DNA from: Winogradskyella costae
Lineage (GTDB): Bacteria; Bacteroidota; Bacteroidia; Flavobacteriales; Flavobacteriaceae
NCBI RefSeq assembly: GCF_013403865.1
Contig: NZ_JABFDK010000001.1
Coordinates: 806,001 to 870,000, forward strand
DNA length: 64,000 nucleotides
Direction: 5' to 3'
Shown: positions 19,240 to 28,181 of the stretch, in pieces
How positions within the stretch are numbered: position 1 is the stretch's first letter
Layout: every line of letters starts with the position of its first letter
Translations under genes and position numbers: made by a program
Notes under the pieces: generated by a model
What the model saw: the letters and a program-made list of their open reading frames with translations, nothing else
Told to the model about the DNA's origin: nothing
Databases searched by the model: none

Positions 19240-19761
19240 ATGAAAAACCTACACCTACTTAAAATTTTTGTTTTAGTCCTTTGTATTACATCTTGTAGTG
19301 ATGATGACAACGACAACTCGCCACCGCTAAATGACAATCCAGGAATGGTTGCCACCATAAACGGAGGCACTTTTGACGATTATAACTTTACTGATGGCAC
19401 CTATTTAGTTTCTACAGGTACAAATGGTAGTACCATCAGTATTGATATTGCAGATACTAGTGGTAACCAAGTTACTTTATTTCTAAATGGCACTGGTGGC
19501 TTTAGTTCTGGTACAGTAAAAGAAATGGGAGATATGGATTCGGATAACTTTATAACGTATGGTCTTATAAGACAATCTAATCCTCAACTCAGTTATTATT
19601 CTACCACAGGAAATGTTACAATTACCGAAAACAGAACACATCCTACAGAAACAGGAATTAAAATTATATCTGGAACTTTCAATATTTCTGCCAATACTTT
19701 AGACAACGCTAATACAACTGTTTTAGTCGGTTCTTTTACGGAATTAGAATACGAAGATTAA
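19240..19761 (+). CDS. Predicted lipoprotein, beta-rich, unknown function
   Basis: This 173-residue protein starts with MKNLHLLKIFVLVLCITSC, a lipoprotein signal with Cys19 followed by an acidic SDDDNDN stretch that is typical of surface-exposed Bacteroidota lipoproteins. The remainder is Thr/Gly/Asn-rich and predicted beta, with residues 42-60 (NGGTFDDYNF) recalling small DUF6252-type lipoproteins. I do not recognise a specific function. It is encoded between a saccharopine dehydrogenase-like gene and an Lrp regulator on the same strand. Confidence 0.7.
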   Translation: MKNLHLLKIFVLVLCITSCSDDDNDNSPPLNDNPGMVATINGGTFDDYNFTDGTYLVSTGTNGSTISIDIADTSGNQVTLFLNGTGGFSSGTVKEMGDMDSDNFITYGLIRQSNPQLSYYSTTGNVTITENRTHPTETGIKIISGTFNISANTLDNANTTVLVGSFTELEYED

Positions 19762-19782
19762 CCATCTGTTGTGATAATTATA

Positions 19783-19811
19783 TTGAATTTGACTCGTTAT
19801 TTTTAACTTTC
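19783..19811 (+). promoter_or_regulatory. Candidate promoter of the Lrp-family regulator
   Basis: TTG (19783-19785), 18-base spacer and TAACTTTC (19804-19811), seven of eight positions of TTG/TAnnTTTG, ending 21 bases before the ATG. Confidence 0.4.
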
Positions 19812-19832
19812 GATCTCTAAAAAAAACACCTA

Positions 19833-20303
19833 ATGAAAATTAACGATAACGGTATTTACATCGATGGAATAGATAAAAAAATACTGCGTGCCTTAATGGA
19901 AGATGCCAGAACACCTATTCTTGAGATTGCCCGTAACGTCGGAATTTCTGGAGCTGCCATTCATCAGCGTTTAAAAAAACTTGAAAAATCGGGACTTATC
20001 GCCGGATCAAAATTTATAATTAACCCGAAAGTTTTAGGATATACCACTATGGCTTTTGTTGGAGTTTATCTTGATAAAGCCATTAGTAATCCTGAAGCTG
20101 TAAAGCAATTACAAAAAATACCTGAGGTGATTGAGTGCCATTACACTACAGGTAATTGGTCTATTTTCATTAAAATTCTCTCTAAAGACAATGAACACTT
20201 AATGCATGTGCTCAACTCAGAAATACAAAGTATCAAAGGAGTGTCTCGAACAGAAACGTTTATTTCTTTACAAGAACAAATTAATCGACAGATTAAAATT
20301 TAG
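19833..20303 (+). CDS. Lrp/AsnC-family transcriptional regulator
   Basis: This 156-residue regulator has the Lrp N-terminal helix-turn-helix (DGIDKKILRALMEDARTPILEIA and SGAAIHQRLKKLEKSGLI) and a C-terminal RAM/AsnC effector domain (AFVGVYLDKAI, VIECHYTTGNWSIFIKI). Family members form octamers and respond to amino acids. It may be linked to the nearby lysine-related dehydrogenase, but that is inference. A strong bidirectional terminator follows. Confidence 0.92.
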   Translation: MKINDNGIYIDGIDKKILRALMEDARTPILEIARNVGISGAAIHQRLKKLEKSGLIAGSKFIINPKVLGYTTMAFVGVYLDKAISNPEAVKQLQKIPEVIECHYTTGNWSIFIKILSKDNEHLMHVLNSEIQSIKGVSRTETFISLQEQINRQIKI

Positions 20304-20314
20304 GCAATAAAAAA

Positions 20315-20343
20315 AGCACTCATTAAAAATGAGTGCTTTTTTT
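20315..20343. terminator. Bidirectional terminator after lrp-like gene
   Basis: Perfect nine-base stem AGCACTCAT / ATGAGTGCT with loop TAAAA, preceded by A residues and followed by seven T residues, between convergent genes. Confidence 0.88.
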
Positions 20344-20358
20344 AATTAGGCCACTAAC

Positions 20359-21396
20359 TTATGTCGCAGGATTAGGAATCTCAGCATGTACAGCATTTAT
20401 GGCTTCCATAATATCCTCTGATAATGAGATGTTAATACTATCTATATTTTCTTCTAATTGCTGAAGATTAGTAGCACCAATGATATTACTAGTTATAAAT
20501 GGGCGTTCATTAACAAAAGCCAAAGACATTTGAGCCAAGGACATATTGTTATCTTCTGCAATTTTCAAATAACGTTTCGCTGCTTCCGTTGCATTTGCGC
20601 TATTATAGCGTGAAAAATGAGAATACACATTTAAACGTGCATTCTTTGAAGCTGTTCCGTTTATATATTTCCCTGATAACACACCAAATGCCATCGGCGA
20701 ATACGCTAACAAACCTATGTTTTCTCTATGCGCCACTTCTGCCAAATCTCCTTCAAAAGGTCTACATAAAAGAGAATAGGCATTTTGAATCGTAATCATT
20801 TTCGGTAAATTATGCTGTCTAGACTCTTCTAAATAACGCATGGTTCCCCAAGCTTTTTCATTAGAAATACCTACTTGTCTTATTCTTCCAGATTTAATAA
20901 TATCATCAAGATTATGAAGAATTTCATTAAAATTATCTTCCCATTTATCTTTTGAATTATAATTATAATCGCGTTTACCGAATGTATTTGTATCTCTTTC
21001 TGGCCAATGTAGCTGATACAAATCTATATAATCGGTTTTTAAACGCTTTAAACTGTCATTTACAGCATTGTTAAGCGCCTCTTTACTAAAACCATTCGTC
21101 CTGATATGTGCAGTATAATCACCTGTTCCTGCTATTTTTGAGCCTAGAACAACCTTATCTCTATTTCCTGTTTTAGCAAACCAATTACCGATAATACGTT
21201 CGGTTTCCGCATACGTTTCTTTTCGTGCTGGCACAGGATACAATTCTGCCGTATCAAAAAAATTAACTCCTTTATCTAATGCAAAATCCATTTGAGAAAA
21301 ACCTTCATCTTGAGTATTTTGATTTCCCCAAGTCATGGTACCCAGGCATATTTTGCTAACTTTTATATCTGTATTTGGTAGGGTTGTGTATTTCAT
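20359..21396 (-). CDS. Aldo/keto reductase, Tas-like
   Basis: This 345-residue NADPH-dependent reductase has the AKR tetrad: Asp48 and Tyr53 in NFFDTAELYP, Lys in VVLGSKIAG, and His in YIDLYQLHWP. The extended loop after strand two (KETYAETERIIGNWF) and the total length match the Tas subgroup. The physiological substrate is not known. Starts at ATG 21396. A terminator hairpin of the upstream OmpA gene lies between the two genes, so transcription is probably independent. Confidence 0.9.
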   Translation of the reverse strand: MKYTTLPNTDIKVSKICLGTMTWGNQNTQDEGFSQMDFALDKGVNFFDTAELYPVPARKETYAETERIIGNWFAKTGNRDKVVLGSKIAGTGDYTAHIRTNGFSKEALNNAVNDSLKRLKTDYIDLYQLHWPERDTNTFGKRDYNYNSKDKWEDNFNEILHNLDDIIKSGRIRQVGISNEKAWGTMRYLEESRQHNLPKMITIQNAYSLLCRPFEGDLAEVAHRENIGLLAYSPMAFGVLSGKYINGTASKNARLNVYSHFSRYNSANATEAAKRYLKIAEDNNMSLAQMSLAFVNERPFITSNIIGATNLQQLEENIDSINISLSEDIMEAINAVHAEIPNPAT

Positions 21397-21461
21397 CTTT
21401 GGTTTCTTTGAAAGCAGGAATATCTTTTTAGTTAAACTCCTATATTACTGTAAAAATAAGA

Positions 21462-21494
21462 AGACCTCACATGTTTTAAAAATATGTGAGGTCT
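21462..21494 (-). terminator. Hairpin terminator downstream of the OmpA-family gene
   Basis: Perfect 11-base stem AGACCTCACAT / ATGTGAGGTCT. On the minus strand it is followed by a pyrimidine- and T-rich stretch, and it sits about 120 bases after the OmpA gene stop. Confidence 0.65.
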
Positions 21495-21615
21495 AAAAAA
21501 TTGTTAATTCGTCATTACACTGATGAAAGGCGTAGCACTCTCATTAAACGAAAAACTACCCTTCGGCAGATTGCCACATCAAGGAAAAAAACTTGATTTG
21601 CACTGATGTTTTGAT

Positions 21616-22575
21616 TTATATTTCGTTTAATAATTTAGAAATCTCATCTAACTTAGGTGTTAGTATCACTTCAATTCTTCTATTCTTAGCTTTACCTTCT
21701 GCAGTATCGTTTGTTGCAATTGGTGCAAATTCACCACGACCGGCAGCTGTTAAGTTTTCTGGATTAATAGCGTCGTTTTCTCTAAGGATATTTACAATAG
21801 CTGTAGCACGTTTTGCTGATAAATCCCAGTTACCACTTAACTGCGCATTTCCTTTGTAAGGTACATCATCAGTATGCCCTTCAATTAAAACAGAGATTTC
21901 TGGGTTTTCAGCCAATACACTTCCTAATTGTCTTACAGCTTGTGCTCCTTGTGCTCCAACATACCAACTTCCAGATTCAAACAACAATTTATTTTCCATA
22001 GAGATATAGACTTTACCATTGCGTTGTTCAACGGTTAATCCTTTACCTTCAAAATTAGTTAAGGCTTTAGAAATCGCATCTTTTAATTTATGCATGGCTG
22101 CATCTTTAGAAGCAATTACATTTTCTAATTCAGCAACACGTTGCGAACGACTTTCTAATTCTTGTTTTAAGGTATTTAAGCGTTCGTTTTCTGCTGCTAG
22201 AGCCTGCTCCTTAGCTTCTAACTGTGCTAAAAGTTCTCTGTTTTTTTGTGCGTTTTTTGCAATTGATGCAGAGCTATTTTCTTCTAAAGCTTTGTAGGAC
22301 GCTTTTAAAGTTTCAAGATTTGTTTTAGCTGCAGCGTAATCTGCTTGGAGCTTATCGCGATCAGCAACAGCAACATCGTAAGCTGATTGAAGTTTATCTA
22401 AGTCGTTACTCAATTGGTTTTTATCTTTAGATAAGGTTTCTAACTCATCAGACATACTGCGATTTTCCTTTTTAAGAGTCGTGTACTTATCTTCAAGATC
22501 TGTGTAGATTTTCTTTGATACACACGATGAGAACAGTGTAAATGTTAATGCTAAAATTGAAAGTTTTTTAATCAT
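21616..22575 (-). CDS. OmpA-family lipoprotein with long coiled coil
   Basis: This 319-residue protein has a lipoprotein signal (MIKKLSILALTFTLFSSC, Cys18), a coiled coil from about residue 25 to 165 rich in Lys/Glu/Ala, and a C-terminal OmpA/MotB peptidoglycan-binding domain (about 195-305) with VLIEGHTDDVPY, LSAKRATAIVNIL and AAGRGEFAPIATND, NRRIEVIL. It likely anchors the outer membrane to the cell wall, the coiled coil bridging the periplasm. The genes either side are not functionally linked. Confidence 0.9.
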   Translation of the reverse strand: MIKKLSILALTFTLFSSCVSKKIYTDLEDKYTTLKKENRSMSDELETLSKDKNQLSNDLDKLQSAYDVAVADRDKLQADYAAAKTNLETLKASYKALEENSSASIAKNAQKNRELLAQLEAKEQALAAENERLNTLKQELESRSQRVAELENVIASKDAAMHKLKDAISKALTNFEGKGLTVEQRNGKVYISMENKLLFESGSWYVGAQGAQAVRQLGSVLAENPEISVLIEGHTDDVPYKGNAQLSGNWDLSAKRATAIVNILRENDAINPENLTAAGRGEFAPIATNDTAEGKAKNRRIEVILTPKLDEISKLLNEI

Positions 22576-22637
22576 GATTTAGAGACTATTATATATTTAT
22601 TAATCGTTTTTTTTGTGCTTAGATTTCAGTTTAAAAC

Positions 22638-23399
22638 TTACAAATCTAATTCGAGCATAATAGGGCAATGATCACTATGAACTGCTTCTGTTAGTATAAC
22701 GCTACGTTTTATTTTTTCTTGTAATGGTGCACTTACCATGGCATAATCTAATCTCCAACCTTTATTGTTTGCTCTAGAATTTGCTCTGTAACTCCACCAA
22801 GAATACTCCTGACGCTCAGGATGTAAATACCTAAAGCTATCAATAAAACCACTATCTATAAATTCTCCTAACCACTCGCGCTCTTCAGGTAAAAATCCTG
22901 AAACACCTTTCATTTTTGGGTTATGAATATCGATTTCTTCATGACAAATATTATAATCTCCACAAACTACTAAGTTTGGTTTTTCAGTTTGAAGTTCATT
23001 TAGATACCCTTGAATAAGATTCATATATTCAAACTTATGAGATAATCTTGCATCGTTAGTTCCAGATGGTAAATACATACTCATTACTGACACGCCATCA
23101 TAATCCACTCTAATATTTCTACCTTCAAAATCCATGGATTCTATGCCTGTTCCGAATTCTATATGATTCGGTTCTTCTTTACATAAAATAGCGACTCCAC
23201 TATAACCCTTTTTCTGTGCACTAAACCAATAATTAAAGTTGTAACCAGCTTCTGTAAACAAATCTAAATCGACTTGTTCCTCCATGGCTTTAATTTCCTG
23301 TAAACAAATTACATCTGGTGCTGCTGCTTTTAACCAATCTACAAAGCCTTTTTTAACGGCCGCTCTAATACCATTTACGTTATAAGAAACTATTTTCAT
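22638..23399 (-). CDS. xthA: Exodeoxyribonuclease III / AP endonuclease
   Basis: This 253-residue enzyme of the exonuclease III family cleaves at abasic sites in base-excision repair. Visible motifs are YNVNGIRAAVKKGF, the metal-binding Glu in LQEIKA, VCGDYNICHEEIDIHNPK, the SFRYLHPERQEYSWWSYR stretch and the catalytic SDHCPIMLEL end. All catalytic residues appear intact. It is divergent from the large outer-membrane protein gene and starts at ATG 23399. Confidence 0.95.
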   Translation of the reverse strand: MKIVSYNVNGIRAAVKKGFVDWLKAAAPDVICLQEIKAMEEQVDLDLFTEAGYNFNYWFSAQKKGYSGVAILCKEEPNHIEFGTGIESMDFEGRNIRVDYDGVSVMSMYLPSGTNDARLSHKFEYMNLIQGYLNELQTEKPNLVVCGDYNICHEEIDIHNPKMKGVSGFLPEEREWLGEFIDSGFIDSFRYLHPERQEYSWWSYRANSRANNKGWRLDYAMVSAPLQEKIKRSVILTEAVHSDHCPIMLELDL

Positions 23400-23511
23400 A
23401 TCGTCATTTTCTGTTTAACGGCTAAATTAAATAATACTGTACTTTTACCCTATAATTTTATACTGCATTTAACGATAAAATATTTCTTGCTTTAAGAAGT
23501 TATTATTCTAC

Positions 23512-26500
23512 ATGAAATACGCTATACTTATTATTATAATTATCTGTTCTTTCAGTGCTACGGCACAAGAGAATCCGAGTAATTATATACAAAAGAAAAT
23601 AGCCGTTAAAGATTCCATTCAGATTGATTCAGTTAACATCAACCCCGCATTATTTAAGGTCAGCTCTAAAGACAACAAAATTATAGATTCTACTTTATAT
23701 ACTGTTGATTTTGTTAAGGCCATTCTTCGTTTTAAGCAGCCTATTGAAATGGATACCATACAAATTGAATATTTACGTTATCCAAAATTTCTAACTAATG
23801 TTTACCAGCAATTAGACGATACTGTTATCATTGAACGCACATCTGAATTTCAGCAATTATACCAACTTCAAAACACCACCTCTAAAAACACCTTTACCCC
23901 TTTCGATGGTTTAACAACATCGGGAAGTATTTCGCGAGGAGTAACTATTGGAAACAATCAGAATTCAGTATTAAATAGTGAACTCGATTTACAAATTTCA
24001 GGAAAACTGAGTGATAAAGTATCCTTAAGAGCATCTATACAAGATGCTAATATTCCGCTGCAAGAAAGCGGCTATTCGCAACGTCTAGATGAATTTGACC
24101 AAGTATTTATTGAACTATTTAGCGACGATTGGAATATACGTGCAGGAGATATAGACTTAGAGAATACTAAAAGTTATTTCGCTAATTTCTCTAAACGTGT
24201 ACAAGGTTTAATGGTGAATGCTAATCTAAGTGAAAAGACATCAGTTTATGCTTCAGGTGCTTTAGTGCGTGGTCAGTTTACTACCACTCAATTTACAGCT
24301 CAAGAAGGTAATCAAGGTCCATATAAATTACGCGGTTCAAATAATGAATTATACGTTCTTGTAGTGTCTGGTAGTGAAACCGTCTACGTTAATGGCGTGC
24401 CTTTAAAACGTGGAGAAAACAACGATTATATCATCGATTATAATGCTGGAGAAATCATTTTTAACTCAACATTCCCCATCACTTCAGAAATGCGAATTAC
24501 TGTAGATTATCAATTTAGTGAACGTAATTATTCACGATTTACAGTGTTTGGGGGTGCTAATTTTGAAACCGAAACGCTCAAATTGAATGTGTCAATTTAT
24601 TCTGAAAGTGATGCTAAAAATCAACCATTACAACAAAATCTTTCTACAGAGCAAACGCAAGTTTTAGCAGACGCTGGTGATAATCAAGATTTAATGTCTG
24701 CGCCTTCTGCAACACCGACATCCTATTCCGAAAATCGAATTCTATACAGAAAAGAAACTTTTGGAGCAGAAGACATATTTGTGTTTTCTAATAATCCTGA
24801 AGACGACTTATTTAGTGTGCGATTTACATTGGTTGGTGCAAATCAGGGAAATTATGTACTAGTGAATACAAATGCCATTAATAATATTTTTGAATATATA
24901 GCACCAATTGCTGGCGTACCTCAAGGAAATTATGAACCAATAGTGCAACTGATTCCACCCGAACGCTTGCAAATTGCTATTGTTAATGGCCAATATAAAC
25001 CAAGCACAAAAACAGATCTCTTTTTTGAATTGGCTGGTAGCAAAAAGGATAGTAACCTGTTTTCAAGCTTAGATGATGACAATAATGATGGCTATGCCGG
25101 AAAATTTACTTTAAAACAAAGTATTATTCAGACAGATAGTTTGTGGAACTTATCCGCATTGGTTGATGCCGATTTTATTCAAAAAGATTTTAATACCATT
25201 CAACGTCTGTATAGAGCTGAATTTAATAGGGACTGGAATTTAGAGACTTCAGAAACGGGTGAAGATAATTTTGACTTTGGAAATCAATTGCTACTCACAA
25301 CAGGATTGCGTTTATCACATGCTAAAAAAGGATTAGCTACTTATAATTTTGAACATTTAAACTATTCTGAAAATTTTAATGGAAACCGACATCATATTAC
25401 TGCGAATTTGCGTTTAGGTGATTTCAGGGTTGTCACTAATTCTAGTATTTTAAATAATGAAAGTACTATAAATCGCTCTACATTTTTACGCTCTTTTAAC
25501 CGTGTTGTATATGGTAAAAGCAACAAATGGACTGGCGTAAAATTCGCTACAGAGGATAACGAACAACGCGTTACCGCGACCGATTCATTAACCGCATTGA
25601 GTCAAAAATTTAAATCCTATGAGGCCTTTGTCGGAATTGGAGACAGCACAAGCGTATTTGCAGAAGTCGGCTATATTAAACGTTTTAATGATAGTTTGCG
25701 TAACAACGATTTAGAGCGTGTTAACAGTTCTAACACCTATTATTTGAAATCTAGAGTTATTCAGAATAAAAACACCAATCTTCAATTGTTTTTAAATTAC
25801 AGAGATTTAAAATCTGAAGACAATTCTATTGAAGACGAACAAAGTTTAAATAGTCGCCTAAATTTTAGTCAGAAACTATTTAATAATCTCGTTTTATGGA
25901 ATACCAATTTTGAGACGAATTCTGGAACCTTAGCGCAACAAGATTTCACCTATGTTGAAGTTGAAGCAGGACAAGGAGCTTACACTTGGATTGACTACAA
26001 CGAGAATAGCATACAAGAATTAAATGAATTTGAAATTGCACAATTCTCGGATCAAGGCAGTTATATCCGGGTATTATTGCCGAATCAGGTTTTTGTGCGT
26101 ACACATCAAAATCGCTTGAGTCAAACCATCACTTTTAATCCACAACAATGGACTAAATCTGAAAATAAAACCGAAAAATTCTTCTCCCATTTTTATAATC
26201 AGACCTCTTATTTAATAGATAGAAAAATAAAACGTGACGGTAATAATTTCAATCTCAATCCATTTAAAGACGATGAGGAAAATCAGTTAGCATTAAATAA
26301 TAGTGTGCGAAATGTATTGTTTTATAACAGAGGAAAACAACACTATACAACGAGTTATACTTTTTTAACAAATACGAGTCGAAATTTATTATCTATAGGA
26401 TCTCAGGAAAATAGTTTAACCAACCATCAACTGAATTTTAACCATAAATTTTCTACAAATTGGTTAGTAAATATGTTGAGTATCTATGGTAATAATGAGA

Positions 26501-26937
26501 GTATAAGTGAAAATTTCACAAACCGAAATTTTAATATTGAAGAAACCCGATTTCAACCAAAATTATCTTATCTGTTTAATGAAAACGCACAATTCGATTT
26601 GTTTTATCAGTACACCTCCAAAGAAAACACTATAGGAAGTTTAGAAACCTTAGCTCAGAATAATTATGGTTTGTCTTTTACGTATAATAATGCTCAAAAA
26701 ATAGCACTAACAGGTGAATTCAACTTCTTCAAAAATGAATTTGAAGGGAATTCTAATTCGCCAGTAGCGTACCAAATACTTGAGGGGTTGCAGCCAGGAA
26801 AAAACTTTACATGGAGCTTACTAGCACAAAAAAAACTAACGAAATATTTAGATTTGAATTTGAATTATTTTGGACGTAAATCTGAAACCTCTAAAATGAT
26901 CCATACAGGGACGGTTCAATTGAAGGCTTATTTTTAA
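23512..26937 (+). CDS. Very large outer-membrane beta-barrel protein, function unknown
   Basis: This 1141-residue protein starts with a signal peptide (MKYAILIIIIICSFSATAQ). After a 110-residue N-terminal domain comes a conserved block, GSISRGVTIGNNQNS (residues 138-152), then alternating amphipathic strands throughout, with many Asn, Tyr and Phe, ending in a terminal Phe (VQLKAYF), as outer-membrane barrels do. The block VYVNGVPLKRGENNDYIIDY and its surroundings recall pieces of SprA-type surface proteins, but the length is less than half of SprA and I cannot assign it there. No plug or TonB box is obvious. The gene is probably alone in its transcript, with the flavoprotein gene 91 bases downstream. 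Confidence 0.8.
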   Translation: MKYAILIIIIICSFSATAQENPSNYIQKKIAVKDSIQIDSVNINPALFKVSSKDNKIIDSTLYTVDFVKAILRFKQPIEMDTIQIEYLRYPKFLTNVYQQLDDTVIIERTSEFQQLYQLQNTTSKNTFTPFDGLTTSGSISRGVTIGNNQNSVLNSELDLQISGKLSDKVSLRASIQDANIPLQESGYSQRLDEFDQVFIELFSDDWNIRAGDIDLENTKSYFANFSKRVQGLMVNANLSEKTSVYASGALVRGQFTTTQFTAQEGNQGPYKLRGSNNELYVLVVSGSETVYVNGVPLKRGENNDYIIDYNAGEIIFNSTFPITSEMRITVDYQFSERNYSRFTVFGGANFETETLKLNVSIYSESDAKNQPLQQNLSTEQTQVLADAGDNQDLMSAPSATPTSYSENRILYRKETFGAEDIFVFSNNPEDDLFSVRFTLVGANQGNYVLVNTNAINNIFEYIAPIAGVPQGNYEPIVQLIPPERLQIAIVNGQYKPSTKTDLFFELAGSKKDSNLFSSLDDDNNDGYAGKFTLKQSIIQTDSLWNLSALVDADFIQKDFNTIQRLYRAEFNRDWNLETSETGEDNFDFGNQLLLTTGLRLSHAKKGLATYNFEHLNYSENFNGNRHHITANLRLGDFRVVTNSSILNNESTINRSTFLRSFNRVVYGKSNKWTGVKFATEDNEQRVTATDSLTALSQKFKSYEAFVGIGDSTSVFAEVGYIKRFNDSLRNNDLERVNSSNTYYLKSRVIQNKNTNLQLFLNYRDLKSEDNSIEDEQSLNSRLNFSQKLFNNLVLWNTNFETNSGTLAQQDFTYVEVEAGQGAYTWIDYNENSIQELNEFEIAQFSDQGSYIRVLLPNQVFVRTHQNRLSQTITFNPQQWTKSENKTEKFFSHFYNQTSYLIDRKIKRDGNNFNLNPFKDDEENQLALNNSVRNVLFYNRGKQHYTTSYTFLTNTSRNLLSIGSQENSLTNHQLNFNHKFSTNWLVNMLSIYGNNESISENFTNRNFNIEETRFQPKLSYLFNENAQFDLFYQYTSKENTIGSLETLAQNNYGLSFTYNNAQKIALTGEFNFFKNEFEGNSNSPVAYQILEGLQPGKNFTWSLLAQKKLTKYLDLNLNYFGRKSETSKMIHTGTVQLKAYF

Positions 26938-27028
26938 AAAACCTCAAAACCTTTTAAATACATGCCCTTACAATTTGTTTAAAACCGTTAAAAACGGTAT
27001 ACTGCCATCACAACAACAAAATACAGTA

Positions 27029-28063
27029 ATGAAAGACTTTGTAATAGTAGGCGCTGCACAAGCAGGTCTCTCTATGGCTTATTTTTTAAAACAACATCAG
27101 AAGGATTTTTTAATAATTGACAGAGAAGACGAAATTGGAGCATCTTGGTTAAACCGTTGGGATTCTTTAAAATTATTTACTCCTACTGAGTTTAATCACT
27201 TAATAGGCATGCCTTTTCCTGCACCAAAAGGTCATTACCCAGACAAATACGAAGTTGCCAATTATTTTAAAACCTATGTCGAAAAATTTGACTTCCCTTT
27301 ACAATTAAACACTTTAGCGCAACATATTGAAAAAAAGGAGACTCACTTTATTATAAAAACGAATCAACAGGAAATTATCTGTAAGCATGTAATTATCGCT
27401 ACAGGACCATTTCATATTCCTTACACTCCAAAATGTCATAACAAGCTTTCAGACACCATATATCAGGTACATAGTAATTATTACAAAAACTCAGATCAAT
27501 TACAAAAAGGCTCGACTTTAGTTGTGGGTGGTGGAGATAGTGGCTTTCAAATTTTGGATGAAATTTCTAGCAATACATCGAATACCACTTATTTTTCAGG
27601 AAGTACGGATATTAGAACGTTACCTCAAGAATTTTTAGGAAAAACGCTGTGGTGGTGGTTTACAAAAACAGGATTTTTAAGTTTTAGTAAAGACTCTTGG
27701 ATTGGAAAAAAAATTAATCAATCTAAGCAACCTATAATTGGTACGGATGTAGAAACGATTATAAATCGCGATAACGTAGCACTTGTAGGTCATACCATAG
27801 ATGCTGAGTTAAATACTATAAAAACTGCGACAACCGAACTAACAGACGTTAAAAATATTGTTTGGGCTACGGGCTACAAGCCTAATTTTGAATGGATAGA
27901 TAATTTAGAACTTACCGATGATGGCTACCCAAAACATCATAGAGGAATAAGTACTACAGAAGGCCTCTATTTTATCGGTCTTCCTTGGCTACATACCAGA
28001 GGTTCCGCAACATTAGGAGGTATAAAAAAAGATGCTGGTTATTTAGCTAATAAAATTTTATAG
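27029..28063 (+). CDS. FAD/NAD(P)-dependent monooxygenase-like flavoprotein (CzcO/YhjG type)
   Basis: This 344-residue protein has an N-terminal FAD motif (IVGAAQAGLSMAYFLKQ), the flavin-monooxygenase region GASWLNRWDSLKLFTP, a second nucleotide motif VVGGGDSGFQI, and the ATGYKPNF box. This is the plan of small CzcO-like flavoproteins; the substrate is unknown. I begin at ATG 27029; a TTG at 26975 adds 18 residues without family similarity. A small inverted repeat, ACCGTT/AACGGT (26984-26998), lies just ahead of the start. A bidirectional terminator follows. Confidence 0.85.
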   Translation: MKDFVIVGAAQAGLSMAYFLKQHQKDFLIIDREDEIGASWLNRWDSLKLFTPTEFNHLIGMPFPAPKGHYPDKYEVANYFKTYVEKFDFPLQLNTLAQHIEKKETHFIIKTNQQEIICKHVIIATGPFHIPYTPKCHNKLSDTIYQVHSNYYKNSDQLQKGSTLVVGGGDSGFQILDEISSNTSNTTYFSGSTDIRTLPQEFLGKTLWWWFTKTGFLSFSKDSWIGKKINQSKQPIIGTDVETIINRDNVALVGHTIDAELNTIKTATTELTDVKNIVWATGYKPNFEWIDNLELTDDGYPKHHRGISTTEGLYFIGLPWLHTRGSATLGGIKKDAGYLANKIL

Positions 28064-28113
28064 TGATAATTATTTAGAGGTTTACCTGATTGGATATCAT
28101 TTAAAAACCAAAA

Positions 28114-28146
28114 AACACCCAAACTTTTAAAGTTTGGGTGTTTTAA
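28114..28146. terminator. Bidirectional terminator between the flavoprotein gene and glyS
   Basis: Stem AACACCCAAACTT / AAGTTTGGGTGTT (28114-28142), nearly perfect, flanked by an A run and a T run between convergent genes. Confidence 0.88.
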
Positions 28147-28181
28147 TTTATTTAAAACTTCTGTTTTCACAGCATTTATAA

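Noticed and set aside
21500..21610. Repeat element with CTTCGGCAGATTGCC
   Set aside because: Vaguely like a dispersed palindrome, but the arms are not complementary enough to support a call.
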